A stretch of 64,000 nt of DNA from assembly GCA_963815185.1 (NCBI GenBank), contig CAWFGC010000005.1, forward strand, positions 1-64,000, written 5' to 3'. The DNA is from SHZL01 sp963815185 (lineage in GTDB: Bacteria; Pseudomonadota; Gammaproteobacteria; Xanthomonadales; SZUA-36). Positions 25,039-34,546 of the stretch are shown here, piece by piece. Both the position numbers and the translations under genes were made by a program. How positions within the stretch are numbered: position 1 is the stretch's first letter; every line of letters starts with the position of its first letter. Under the pieces are notes generated by a model, which worked only from the letters and a program-made list of their open reading frames with translations, made no database searches and had not been told where the DNA came from.

Positions 25039-26195
25039 AAAAGCTTCTGGTGGCCGGGATTATGTCCCTGTTGCTGTTACAGGGCTGCAACTGGTTCAGG
25101 AGTTGGGGTAAACCAGAGCCTACTGATCCTGCGCCACTGGTTAAGTTTGATGAAACCGTCAAAGTGAAAAAAGTCTGGTCGACAGGCATGGGCGAAGGTA
25201 TGGGCAAGGCCGGCGTTTCCATGCCGCCGGCATATTTCAACGGTGTTATTTACGCTGCCGATTATGAAGGCCGCCTGACCGCTGTAAATGCTGAAAACGG
25301 CCACAAGATATGGCAGATCAAGACCAAGCTGCCTTTCTCCGGAGGCCCATACGTGGGTGAGTCTTTGTTGCTGATGGGTACCTTGGATGGAACCGTGCTG
25401 GCATTTGACCCGGAAGACGGCAGTGAACGCTGGAGTGCAAAAGTATCTTCGGAAGTGTTGGCGTTGCCAGGTATTTCCGATGAAGTCGCCATTGTCCGCA
25501 GCATAGATGGACGTGTTTTTGGCCTCAATGCCAGTACCGGCGCGCGGGTATGGATTTATGACCACAGCGTGCCGCTGCTCACCTTGCGCGGCAACACCGA
25601 TATTCTGGTGCGGGGCGGCACGGTTTTCGTCGGTTATGCCGATGGCTCGGTGGCCGCTCTGCATGTCAACGATGGCAGTGTGATCTGGACGCAAACTGTC
25701 GCCTCGCCTGAAGGCCGGACAGAACTGGAACGCCTTGCCGACATTGGTACACAGATGGTACTTATCGCCTCTGACCTGATCGTATCGAGTTACAAGAATC
25801 GCGTGGCTTCGCTGGCGGCCGACTCGGGCCGGCTGTTGTGGTTCAAGGATATTTCATCAGTGACCGGGGTGCAGGTTGATCGCACCAACCTGGCTGTCAG
25901 CGACAAGGAAGACAATCTCTGGCTGCTCGACCGGCGCAGCGGTTCAACGCTGTGGAAAATCGACCAGCTAACCAACCGCCGTTTGACCCGGCCGGCGTTT
26001 TACGGCGATCTGATAGTGGTCGGTGACAAAGAAGGGTACCTGCACTGGATCGATCTCGCGGAAGGGAAATTCGTCGCCCGCGTCCGCGAGGGCAGAAAAG
26101 GCTTTGCCTCTGCACCCCTGACCGTGGGTACCACACTTTATGTGCTGACGAGCAAGGGTTCCCTGGCGGCTTATCGTGCTGGTGCGGCGCGCTAG
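25035..26195 (+). CDS. bamB: outer-membrane assembly lipoprotein BamB
   Basis: 386 residues. The lipoprotein signal ends at LLLLQGCNWF (Cys about residue 18). An eight-bladed PQQ-type beta-propeller follows, with repeats such as GVIYAADYEGRLTAVNAENG, GTVLAFDPEDGSERWSA, GSVAALHVNDGSVIW and NLWLLDRRSGSTLWKI. BamB scaffolds the BAM complex that folds outer-membrane proteins. Coupled to yfgM and followed by der, as is usual. Confidence 0.96.
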   Translation: MKKLLVAGIMSLLLLQGCNWFRSWGKPEPTDPAPLVKFDETVKVKKVWSTGMGEGMGKAGVSMPPAYFNGVIYAADYEGRLTAVNAENGHKIWQIKTKLPFSGGPYVGESLLLMGTLDGTVLAFDPEDGSERWSAKVSSEVLALPGISDEVAIVRSIDGRVFGLNASTGARVWIYDHSVPLLTLRGNTDILVRGGTVFVGYADGSVAALHVNDGSVIWTQTVASPEGRTELERLADIGTQMVLIASDLIVSSYKNRVASLAADSGRLLWFKDISSVTGVQVDRTNLAVSDKEDNLWLLDRRSGSTLWKIDQLTNRRLTRPAFYGDLIVVGDKEGYLHWIDLAEGKFVARVREGRKGFASAPLTVGTTLYVLTSKGSLAAYRAGAAR

Positions 26196-26243
26196 CCTGC
26201 ATGTTGCATTGGGCGGCCACGGGTGCCGCCAAAAAACCGGCTC

Positions 26244-27668
26244 ATGCTGCCCGTAGTCGCCATCGTTGGCAGGCCCAATGTTGGCAAGTCGACCCTGTTC
26301 AATGCACTGACCAGGACGCGCGATGCCCTGGTTGCCAATATGCCGGGCGTCACCCGCGACCGGCAATACGGCATTGCGCGGGTTGGACCCAGACCTTATG
26401 TACTGGTCGATACCGGCGGGCTGGTCAGTCAGGCGGAAGGAATCGAATACCTCACAGCGCAACAGGTTCACCAGGCGATCGACGAATCCCAACTGGTTTT
26501 TTTTGTCGTCAGCGCACGCGATGGCTTGACGGCGGAAGACCGCGAGGTCGCAACGGCTCTGCGCAAAGCGGACAAACGCCTGCTGCTGCTGGTCAATAAA
26601 ACCGATGGCCTGGAAACCGGCACCGCATTGCTGGACTTCGCCAGCCTGGGAATGGGTGATCCGATAGGAATTTCGGCCGAACACCGGCAAGGCCTTGAAG
26701 CCTTGATGGAGGCCGCCAAAGAATCATTGGGACCCCCTGCCGCCGGCGAGCAGGACGATGACGCGGGGAATGAAGACAACGCGTTCCTGCGCCTGGCCAT
26801 TGTGGGGCGGCCCAATGTCGGCAAATCAACGCTGGTCAACCGTGTATTGGGCGAAGAACGCGTGTTGGTTTTCGACCAGCCGGGCACAACCCGCGATACC
26901 ATCAGCACGCGGATTGAACGCGATGGCCACAAGTACGAACTGATCGATACCGCCGGCGTGCGGCGGCGCGCGCGTATATATGAAGCGGTCGAAAAATTCA
27001 GCACCATCAAAGCACTCCAGGCCATCGAGCATGCCCACGTCGTGGTACTGATGCTGGATGCGCGGGAAGGGCTTACCGATCAGGACACGACCCTGCTCAC
27101 TCACGTGGTGGAGCAGGGCCGGGCGCTGGTGATTGCCCTCAACAAATGGGATGGCCTGGCCGCCGAGCACCGCTTACGGGTCAAAAGCGAGTTGGATCGC
27201 CGCCTGAGCTATGTCACCTGGGCCCGGCGCGTCACCCTCTCGGCGCTGCATGGGTCGGGCATCCAGGAATTGCTGGACGCGGTGCAGGAAGCCTGGCGCA
27301 GCGCGAACACGGCGTTCTCGACCCCGGAACTGACGCGGGTGCTGGCAGCAGCCGTCGAGGGCCACTCGCCGCCGATGAAGCAAGGCCGCAGCGCCAAGCT
27401 CCGTTACGCGCATGCCGGGGGGAAACTGCCGCCGCGTATCATCATACATGGCAGCCGCACCGAGACCATACCGGAATCGTACACGCGCTACCTGGGTAAC
27501 CGTTTCATCCAGCATTTCAAGTTGAAGGGGACGCCCTTGCTGATCGTGTATCGCAACAGCGAGAATCCATACAAGAACAAAAAGAACGCGCTCAGTAAAC
27601 GGCAACAGGTAAAGCGTCAGCGGCTGAAAAAGTTCACAGGCCGTAAAGCTGGAAGGAACACCCGCTAG
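26244..27668 (+). CDS. der: GTPase Der (EngA), ribosome assembly
   Basis: 474 residues with two tandem G domains. The first P-loop GRPNVGKST is at about residue 9 and the second at about residue 190. The switch motifs DTGG and DTAGVRR and the specificity motifs NKTD and NKWD are present. A C-terminal KH-like domain (KLPPRIIIHGSRTETIPESY) ends in a basic tail. Der is essential for 50S maturation. I chose ATG 26244 (LPVVAIVGRPNVG), matching the family start, over the upstream GTG 26223. A GGCGGC/GCCGCC hairpin at 26212-26230 lies just before the start and may influence initiation. Confidence 0.96.
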   Translation: MLPVVAIVGRPNVGKSTLFNALTRTRDALVANMPGVTRDRQYGIARVGPRPYVLVDTGGLVSQAEGIEYLTAQQVHQAIDESQLVFFVVSARDGLTAEDREVATALRKADKRLLLLVNKTDGLETGTALLDFASLGMGDPIGISAEHRQGLEALMEAAKESLGPPAAGEQDDDAGNEDNAFLRLAIVGRPNVGKSTLVNRVLGEERVLVFDQPGTTRDTISTRIERDGHKYELIDTAGVRRRARIYEAVEKFSTIKALQAIEHAHVVVLMLDAREGLTDQDTTLLTHVVEQGRALVIALNKWDGLAAEHRLRVKSELDRRLSYVTWARRVTLSALHGSGIQELLDAVQEAWRSANTAFSTPELTRVLAAAVEGHSPPMKQGRSAKLRYAHAGGKLPPRIIIHGSRTETIPESYTRYLGNRFIQHFKLKGTPLLIVYRNSENPYKNKKNALSKRQQVKRQRLKKFTGRKAGRNTR

Positions 27669-27682
27669 ACGCATGATACAGC

Positions 27683-27705
27683 CTGGAAAAGCGCAGCTTT
27701 CCCAG
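27683..27705. terminator. convergent hairpin between der and glutathione peroxidase
   Basis: CTGGAAAAGC-GCA-GCTTTCCCAG forms a 10 bp stem with one mismatch between two converging genes. No strong T-run, so a weak bidirectional terminator at most. Confidence 0.4.
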
Positions 27706-27719
27706 CTCCAATGTTGGGG

Positions 27720-28208
27720 TTAAATCGTCCAGGCGCCGAGATTGCGCTCCAGGGTGTGGCGGAAGCCCGGCTCATCAGGTTCCACCTTCGACGCGAAGTG
27801 CTCAATCAGATCACCGTCACGGCCAAACAGATACTTGTGAAAATTCCACCGGGGCAGAATGTCGCTGGTGTATTCCTCGCGCAGGGCAATGAACAGCGGG
27901 TGTGGGCTGGTGCCAATGATGGATTGCCGGATGGTCAGTGGAAAAGTCACGCCATAACGTTCGCTGCAAAAGCCGGCTATTTCTTCATCGCTGCCCGGTT
28001 CCTGGCCGCCAAACTCGTTACAGGGAATGCCGATGACGACCAGCCCGCTGTGCCGATACTCGTCCCACAGTTGTTGCAGTTTGCTGTATTGGGGTGTGAA
28101 ACCGCATTCCGATGCCGTGTTGACCAGTAAGATGGGTTGGCCGGTCCAGCGCTCCAGTGGCATGCTGGAGCCGGTGATGGAGCGAAAAGCAAAATCGTGT
28201 ACGCGCAT
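27720..28208 (-). CDS. glutathione peroxidase (Cys type)
   Basis: 162 residues, the standard size for bacterial GPx/BtuE. It reduces peroxides with thiols. The peroxidatic Cys35 is in NTASECGFTPQ, where animal enzymes have Sec. The Gln lies in GIPCNEFGGQEPG and the Trp-Asn in LPRWNFHKYLFG. I chose ATG 28208 (MRVHDFAFRS), which begins the conserved fold and follows AGGATG. The frame is open further upstream into the folD promoter region. It is divergent from folD and convergent with der. Confidence 0.92.
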   Translation of the reverse strand: MRVHDFAFRSITGSSMPLERWTGQPILLVNTASECGFTPQYSKLQQLWDEYRHSGLVVIGIPCNEFGGQEPGSDEEIAGFCSERYGVTFPLTIRQSIIGTSPHPLFIALREEYTSDILPRWNFHKYLFGRDGDLIEHFASKVEPDEPGFRHTLERNLGAWTI

Positions 28209-28453
28209 GATGATCATCCTGTCGGCAGTGGAAAGAATAGCCCAGAACGAACCGGATTTCCTCATGATCAAGTACAATCCACCGCTGGACCGGGGACCTG
28301 TCACTCGACATATGGCTGTTTCAAGTGCGCAGCAAACCGGTTGGGACGGGATATATTATTCAGGGCATGACGGCAACTTGCCTGCAACGGGAATGGGTGG
28401 ATAGCGAATTTTGGTGGCCTATGGAAGCAAAAAAAACAACTGAGCAGGCATCA

Positions 28454-29339
28454 ATGGGTACGGCGCGCATGCTTGACGGCGTCAAAGCGAGCAATGCCAT
28501 CATCGAGGCGGTCCACATAGCCATCGAACACCACGTGGCGGCGGGCGGCCGGCGGCCTGGCCTGGCTGTGGTTCTTGTCGGCTCGGACCCGGCCTCGTCC
28601 ATTTACGTCCGCGCCAAGCGCCGTGATTGTGAGCGCGCCGGCATCATTGCGCGCGATTTTGATCTTGCGGCATCGACCTCGGAGCAGGATCTGCTGGCCC
28701 TGATCGACCGCCTCAATGTCGACCCGAACGTCGATGGCATTCTGGTGCAGTTGCCACTACCGGATCATATCGAAGAAACACAGGTAACCAACCGCATCAA
28801 CAGCGACAAGGACGTCGATGGTTTTCATGCGTTCAATGTCGGCAAACTGGCGTTGCGCCAGCCCGGCCTGCGACCCTGTACGCCCACGGGGCATCATGTT
28901 CCTGTTGAGTTTTTACGGCATCGAGGTTCAGACCCGGCATGCAGTCATTGTCGGCGCTTCCAACATCGTCGGCCGTCCCATGGCCCTGGAACTGCTGTAC
29001 GCCGGCGCCACCGTAACCGTGGCGCATCGATTTACCAAAAACCTGGAAAAGCATGTGCGGGATGCCGAATTATTATTCAGCGCCATGGGCAAGAAAGACA
29101 TCATAAAATCAGAATGGATCCAGCCTGGTGCGGTCGTGGTCGATGTCGGCATCAACCGCCTTGCCAATGGCAAGATCAGCGGAGACATCGAGATGGAAAC
29201 GGCGCGCAAACGCGCTTCATGGATCAGTCCGGTGCCCGGCGGGGTCGGACCGATGACGCGGGCGATGCTGATGCTCAACACCGCCGAGGCTGCGGGCCTG
29301 AAAGTAAGCTTGCCCTGTAAACCACACCCGACCGGCTGA
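28454..29339 (+). CDS. folD: FolD methylene-THF dehydrogenase/cyclohydrolase, one frame break
   Basis: About 294 residues. It interconverts 5,10-methylene-, methenyl- and 10-formyl-tetrahydrofolate. The N-terminal catalytic half includes YVRAKRRDCERAGI (the catalytic Lys is in the YxxxK motif), DGILVQLPLPDHI and DKDVDGFHAFNVGKL. The Rossmann half VIVGASNIVGRPMALELL and PVPGGVGPMTRAMLM is in the next frame. The break is at the G-run 28888-28891. Three Gs instead of four restore CTPTG-IMFLLSFYGI, the canonical sequence. folD is normally essential, so an overcalled G is likely. ATG 28421 is an alternative start. Confidence 0.93.
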
Positions 29340-29389
29340 GCGCGTACCGGCCCATCAAAGGCTCCTGGTTTTCACACCGTCACTGCCGC

Positions 29390-30670
29390 TTACGGCCGTT
29401 CCAGGATGGCTGCCACGCCCATACCGCCCGCGGTACAAATGGAAATCAGTCCGCGGCCCGATCCCGCCTGGTTCAGGATCCGGGCCAGTGTTCCGACGAT
29501 CCTTGCACCTGTCGCGGCAAAAGGATGGCCTATCGCCAGGCTCGACCCCTTGACATTGAGCCTGGCGCGGTCGATGGACCCCAGCGCTTGCTTCAATCCC
29601 AGCCTTTGCCTGCAGTAGTCTTCCGATTCCCAGGCCGCGAGGGTGCACAGGACCTGCGCCGCAAACGCTTCGTGGATTTCATAAAAATCAAAATCCTGCA
29701 AGCCCAGTCCGCTGCGCTGTAACAATTCCGCCACGGCGACGGTTGGGGCCATGAGCAAGCCTTCATCGTGGACGAAATCCACCGCCGATGTGCGTCCATG
29801 GGTAATGTAGGCCTGTACCGGCAGATCGTGCTGGCGCGCCCACTCCTCGGATGCCAGCAAAACCGCCGCTGCCCCATCGGTCAGCGGCGTGCTGTTGCCG
29901 GCCGTGAGCGTAGCTCCAGGCTCTCGGGAAAACGCCGTGCGCAAGCTGGCCAGTTTGTCCACAGACGTGTCGGCCCGCAGGTTGTTATCCCGCGCCGCGC
30001 CACTCCACGGAATCACCAGTTCATCGAAAAATCCTTCATCCCAGGCTTGTGCCGCCTTATGGTGGCTTTCCACGGCCAGTTGGTCCTGATCACGGCGGGA
30101 AATCCGCCATTCGCGCGCCATACGTTCGCAGTGCGCACCCATGGACAGGCCGGTACGAGGTTCAGCATTGGCTGGTGGCACCGGCTTGAGTTCGTTCAGG
30201 CGGAAGCCTTTGAAGGCTTGTAAACGCTGTTGCAGATTCCTCGCCGCACCGGCTCTGACCAGTCTGTGAGCAAACCGGGAACCCAGGACGATGGGGGGGT
30301 CGGAGGTCGTATCGGTGCCGGCGGCAATGCCACATTCGATCTGTCCGCAGGCGATTTTGGCGCCGATCATCAGAGCGGACTGCAGGCTGGTGCCGCAAGC
30401 TTGTTGCAAGGTAATACCAGGGGTCAGCGGTGACAGGGATGTCGAAAGCACCGCTTCGCGCGCCAGGTTCCAGTCTTTCGAGTGAGTCGTCACCGCGCCC
30501 GCCACCACTTCGTCCAGTTGTTGACCCTGGAGGCCAAAACGTTGGACCAGGCCCTCCAGCACGCCGGACAACATGTCCAGGTTGGATTTATCTGCGTAAA
30601 TGCTGTTGGAGCGGCAAAAGGGAATCCGGCTGCCTCCGAGGACCGCTATTTTGCGGAGCTTAGTTGCCAT
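29390..30670 (-). CDS. fadI: acetyl-CoA acyltransferase FadI (beta-ketothiolase)
   Basis: 426 residues of the thiolase superfamily, FadI/long-chain type. It cleaves 3-ketoacyl-CoA in the last beta-oxidation step. The nucleophilic Cys is in TLQQACGTSLQSALM, the His in FYEIHEAFAAQVL, and the C-terminal Cys in ICTAGGMGVAAIL; LAIGHPFAATGARIVG is conserved. The start ATG 30670 (MATKLRKIAVLGG) overlaps the end of fadJ by 11 bp, so the two are translationally coupled. The order is fadJ then fadI, the reverse of E. coli. The open frame continues upstream inside fadJ but is not coding. Confidence 0.93.
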   Translation of the reverse strand: MATKLRKIAVLGGSRIPFCRSNSIYADKSNLDMLSGVLEGLVQRFGLQGQQLDEVVAGAVTTHSKDWNLAREAVLSTSLSPLTPGITLQQACGTSLQSALMIGAKIACGQIECGIAAGTDTTSDPPIVLGSRFAHRLVRAGAARNLQQRLQAFKGFRLNELKPVPPANAEPRTGLSMGAHCERMAREWRISRRDQDQLAVESHHKAAQAWDEGFFDELVIPWSGAARDNNLRADTSVDKLASLRTAFSREPGATLTAGNSTPLTDGAAAVLLASEEWARQHDLPVQAYITHGRTSAVDFVHDEGLLMAPTVAVAELLQRSGLGLQDFDFYEIHEAFAAQVLCTLAAWESEDYCRQRLGLKQALGSIDRARLNVKGSSLAIGHPFAATGARIVGTLARILNQAGSGRGLISICTAGGMGVAAILERP

Positions 30671-32670
30671 GATTTGGTTCCTCGTCTGCGCTGCCAAGAT
30701 CCAGACCCGGTGTGGTTTTGGCGAGATGGTCCAGATAGTACAGGGGGCCCCCACGGAAAGGGGCGAAGCCGGTGCCGAATACCATTCCGGCGTCAACGGT
30801 GTCCCGGTCGGCAACGATGCCGTCGGCCAGACAGGACTGGCACTCGTCAAAATAAGGCTGCATGAGTTCCTCGGCCAGGGACCTGAGATTGATGCCAGCG
30901 ACCGCATCCATGTTCTTGACCGGGCGGCCTTTCTTCCAGCGATAAAAACCTTCACCCGATTTCTTGCCGAGTTTTCCGTCATCGACCAGCGACTGGATTA
31001 AGGCGATATCGTCTGCCGCTGCATCACCACCCAACAGGCTTATCACCTTGAGCCCGACGTCCAGGCCGACCGTGTCCGCCAGTTCAACCGGCCCCATCGG
31101 CATGCCAAAATCCCTGGCTGCCTGGTCCAGCGCCTCTTTGGCCACTCCGCGCTCATGGTGAATCCTTAGCGCTTTTTGCATGTAAGGAGCAAGTACCCGG
31201 TTGACCAGAAAGCCCGGATTACTCTTGACCAGCAAGGGGAAGCGGTTGATTTGTCCGCAGAATGCGGCGCCGCGCTCAATATCCGTGCTGTTCGTACTGT
31301 GGTCGTAAACGACTTCGACCAGCGGCATTTTCGCCACCGGATTAAAGAAATGCAGGCCCAACAGCCGCTGCGGGCTTTGCAGCGCCGAGGCGATGCTCCC
31401 CCAGAGGTATGGCCGATGTATTGGTGGCCAGGATCGCGTCCTGCTTGAGCCTGGGTTCTATACTCCTGAACAACTCACGTTTGGCCTCGACATTTTCGAA
31501 AATGGCTTCAATCACAACGTCGGCCAGTGCCAGACCACGGCCTTCGACATCGGCGATGAGCCGGCTCCTGGCCCCGGCAATCCGTTCCGGGCTCTTCAAT
31601 TTCCGCCGAAATAATTGATTGGCGCGGTCCAGAGCCGGTTGGACGTATTTCATTTCGCGGTCTTGCAGGCTGACTTCAAGTCCACGAAGCACGCACCAGG
31701 CGGCGATATCGCCCCCCATGACGCCCGCACCGATAACATGCACGCGGCGAGCCCTGAATGTGCTTTTCTTGCCCTCTGCCTTGAGTCGCTCCATCAACCA
31801 ATACACTCGCCTGAGCCCCTGAGAAGTGCTGCCGGTGATCAGATTACTGACCCGATCGACCTCTTCGGCCATCATTTGCCGCTTGTCGTTACCACACTGT
31901 TCCCAGGCATCGATCAGGGCAAATGGCGCCGGATAGTGGTTTGGATTGGCTCGGGCAGCGGTTTTTCTGCGGATCATGCCGGCCAGGGCTTTACGTGCGG
32001 GTGCCGAATTGGAGAGCCTTGCCCACACACCCGGCTTGCGGCTCTTTTTGTGCTTCAATACCGCCGCGCGCGCCGCCCAGCGCAGTTCATGGTGGGGCCC
32101 GACCAGTTGGTCCACCAATCCCAGCGCCCGCGCTTGCACGGCAGTCAACATGCGGCTGCTGAGCATGAGCTGTAGCGCCTTCGGCCCTCCGATCAGTTGT
32201 GTGGTGCGGGCGCTGCCGCCAAATCCGGGGTAAATGCCGAGTTGAATCTCCGGGAAACCCAGGCGTGTGCTTTCAACGTTCCTGGCGATGCGGTAATGGC
32301 AGGACAAAGCCAGCTCGAGACCACCGCCCAGGCAAAATCCCTCGATGGTGACGGCGACGGGAAAGGGCAGGGCTTCTATACGATTGAACAGAGCGTGCGC
32401 TTCGGCGATGGCTGCGGCGGCGACGGCGGGGTCGTCGACGCCTTCGAACTCGCGTATGTCGACACCGACAATGAACGAACCGGGCTTGCCGGACTGCAGA
32501 ATCAAACCGCGCGGGGCCTTCTCTTCCAACTGTCCGACGATGATTTCCAACTCGTTCAGCACTTCGCTGGACAGGCTGTTGACCGATTCACCAGCCCGGT
32601 CCAGTGTCAGCCAGCAGACATTGTCCATGTCGTACTCGATGCGCCAATTACTGAATTCGGGATGACTCAT
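30660..32670 (-). CDS. fadJ: FadJ multifunctional beta-oxidation protein, one frame break
   Basis: About 669 residues. The N-terminal enoyl-CoA hydratase domain (VNSLSSEVLNELEIIVGQ, FCLGGGLELALSCHYRIA, PEIQLGIYPGFGGSARTTQL) is followed by a 3-hydroxyacyl-CoA dehydrogenase (HVIGAGVMGGDIAAWCVLRG, ILATNTSAIPL; then LHFFNPVAKMPLVEVV, NPGFLVNRVLAPYMQKAL). The break is at the C-run 31398-31402. Four rather than five bases give SIASALQSPQRLLGLHF, restoring continuity. The start ATG 32670 (MSHPEFSNWRIEY) was chosen because upstream codons are not conserved. It pairs with fadI as the aerobic or anaerobic long-chain beta-oxidation complex. Domain order and length fit FadJ better than FadB. Confidence 0.9.
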
Positions 32671-32747
32671 GATCGCTACTCCGTACGGTGAAGTATGGGC
32701 CCAGCCAAAAAAAATCTGCAAAGGCGGTCTATTATGCCAGATTGCCC

Positions 32748-33344
32748 TCAGGGCAGCTGGAATCCGGCCTGCCGCAGCATACTGGATACGGCGATCAGCG
32801 GCAGTCCAATAATTGCCGTTGGATCGCTTGAATTCATGGCCTTTAACAACATTGGGCCGGCTGCCTCGGAGCGGAAACCGCCGGCACAGTCCAGTGGTTG
32901 GTCCAGGCTCACGTATCTGCTCACTTCGCTTTGCGTCAACTCACGAAACCATACCTCAGTCCTGACGGTTATTGTTTGACAAAAATCCAGAGCCTTGCAA
33001 ACAAGCGCCACGCTGGTGTGAAAATCCACGCTGCGCCCGCTGAATTGCATCAACTGTGCAGTCGCTCTATCTTCGCTGCCGGGCTTGCCTATGCTGCACC
33101 CGGCAAATTCGGCCAACTGATCAGAGCCAATGACGAAAGCCGCGGGAAATAACGCTGCAGTGCTTGCCGCCTTGGCCAGCGCCAGCCGTTCGGTCAGCGC
33201 CACGGTGCTTTCGCCCGGCAAGGGCGATTCATCCACATCGGGCGCACGGCTTGTGAAGGGCACACACAGCCGCTCCAACAGGGCCTGACGGTAGGGACTG
33301 GCCGAGGCCAGAATTAATTCCAACTTATGTGACTGGGGATTCAT
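32748..33344 (-). CDS. yceF: Maf-family nucleotide pyrophosphatase YceF
   Basis: 198 residues. Maf/YceF enzymes hydrolyse modified nucleoside triphosphates (m7GTP in the YceF subgroup). The family N-terminus LILASASPYRQALLERLCVP is present. The region VIGSDQLAEFAGCSIGKPG and the C-terminal PLDCAGGFRSEAAGPMLL and DPTAIIGLPLIAVSSML follow. The position directly upstream of, and divergent from, yceD-rpmF-plsX matches the E. coli yceF-yceD-rpmF order, which supports the subgroup. Confidence 0.92.
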   Translation of the reverse strand: MNPQSHKLELILASASPYRQALLERLCVPFTSRAPDVDESPLPGESTVALTERLALAKAASTAALFPAAFVIGSDQLAEFAGCSIGKPGSEDRATAQLMQFSGRSVDFHTSVALVCKALDFCQTITVRTEVWFRELTQSEVSRYVSLDQPLDCAGGFRSEAAGPMLLKAMNSSDPTAIIGLPLIAVSSMLRQAGFQLP

Positions 33345-33682
33345 TTTTATAGTAAACTAAGCGGTTTGTGTCGGGTGAGCATCAAGGGTCGGCCAGGAAT
33401 TTGTCAACCTGGGCGCATACAGGAGCCTGTCGGATTTGACCGATCGTAGCGAGGGAAAGCCGATTTGAGTCAGATTTTTCGGTCTTTTGAGACGAATAGC
33501 ACCGCTAATTAACGAAAAAGAGCGGGAAATCTGGCCAAACTCGGCTTTTCCGCAGTAGGTCATGTTAAATCCGACAGGCTCCTGGAGAGCCTGGGGCATC
33601 GAGTGCGAAAAGTATGGTGCCTGCAGCGGGCCTTATGCAAGTGCTGGCTGATGCGAATGCGAAGCTCTGAAAATGCAGTTAA
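33345..33682. other. maf-yceD intergenic region
   Basis: 338 bp divergent spacer whose central half is the palindromic element at 33420-33584 (separate entry). About 75 bp on the maf side and 98 bp on the yceD side remain for promoters; no convincing -35/-10 pair seen in either flank. No protein gene supported. Confidence 0.6.
33420..33584. repeat. 165 bp MITE-like palindromic element
   Basis: Perfect 18 bp terminal inverted repeats: CAGGAGCCTGTCGGATTT at 33420-33437 and its exact complement at 33567-33584. Inside, the symmetry continues imperfectly almost to the centre. GGAAAGCCGA-TTTG-CAGATTT in the left half matches GGAAAAGCCGAGTTTG-CAGATTT read from the right half. No coding capacity, and no target-site duplication visible. 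The architecture fits a non-autonomous transposable element or an intergenic repeat able to form a long RNA hairpin. I saw no second copy in this window. Confidence 0.75.
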
Positions 33683-34216
33683 ATGCGGGACAGGACATTG
33701 AATCCTCGGAAGGCAGCAGATGGCCGCCGAAGATTTATGGGTACCATGCCGCTTGCGCGCATGGAACGCTTGCGGCCATTGCTGGCAGATGCGTCGGGCG
33801 AAGCCCGGTTTATCGCCCGCTTCGACTTCGATGGCCAGGGGCGCGTGACCATTTTGATCGAAGTTGAGGCCAAGCTTCCTTTGATTTGCCAGCGAAGCCT
33901 GGAGCCCTATCTGGAGCCGGTGCAACGAAAGTCATTGCTCGGTGTGATTGAATTCATGGCTGAAGAAGCCTCGATGCCGGAAAACTATGAGCCGGTGCTG
34001 GTGGAACACGGCCGGCTGGCATTGCTGGACCTGGTGGAAGATGAATTGCTGCTGGGCTTGCCCCAGGTGCCCAGAAACCCGGAAGTTGATGAAATTCGAC
34101 TCCAGGCAGTGGATCCTGAGGCGGCAGACCCGGCAACGGGTGAAACACCCGTACAGCAGCCCTTTGCCGGTCTGGCGGAGCAGTTGAAAAAGCACGCGCA
34201 GAGTTCGAAAAGTTAA
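33683..34216 (+). CDS. yceD: YceD (DUF177) family protein
   Basis: 177 residues. DUF177 proteins lie beside rpmF in most bacteria and have a role in 23S rRNA accumulation (known in plants and E. coli; mechanism unclear). Family features are an early DP/NP-x-KAA segment (LNPRKAADGRRRF), the middle LICQRSLEPYLEPVQRK, and the acidic HGRLALLDLVEDELLLGLPQ-VP stretch. The two zinc-like Cys pairs of some members are reduced to one Cys here. Start ATG 33683. The gene is 74 bp before rpmF. Confidence 0.9.
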   Translation: MRDRTLNPRKAADGRRRFMGTMPLARMERLRPLLADASGEARFIARFDFDGQGRVTILIEVEAKLPLICQRSLEPYLEPVQRKSLLGVIEFMAEEASMPENYEPVLVEHGRLALLDLVEDELLLGLPQVPRNPEVDEIRLQAVDPEAADPATGETPVQQPFAGLAEQLKKHAQSSKS

Positions 34217-34290
34217 ACGTCAAATTCAGGCCGCAATGGTGCAAAGATTTATTGTTTTCAGTTCAAATCGATTGATTGGGAGAAATTAGC

Positions 34291-34482
34291 ATGGCTGTCC
34301 AAAAGAGTCGCAAGACACCTTCCACGCGCGGCATGCGCCGTTCGCACGACGCCTTGACCGCGCCAACCCTGTCCGTGGATCCGACCACGGGTGAAACGCA
34401 CCGGCGCCATCATGTCAGCCCGGAGGGTTATTACAAAGGCCGCAAAGTTGTAGACGACAAAGTCGTCGAGATCGAAGAATAG
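34291..34482 (+). CDS. rpmF: 50S ribosomal protein L32
   Basis: 63 residues, MAVQKSRKTPSTRGMRRSHD-type N-terminus and GYYKGRKVVD toward the end, unmistakable for proteobacterial bL32. The Cys residues of zinc-binding L32 variants are absent. ATG 34291 follows GGGAGAAA (34278-34285). The classic yceD-rpmF-plsX order supports co-transcription. Confidence 0.97.
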   Translation: MAVQKSRKTPSTRGMRRSHDALTAPTLSVDPTTGETHRRHHVSPEGYYKGRKVVDDKVVEIEE

Positions 34483-34546
34483 ATTAGACGTTCCTTCCCG
34501 GGCAGTCCGCCCGGGCCTGGTCCAGACCGTTGACCCACTCCGAGTG

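Noticed and set aside
28105..28107. Possible selenocysteine glutathione peroxidase
   Set aside because: The active-site codon is a normal Cys codon (NTASECGFT), no in-frame TGA.
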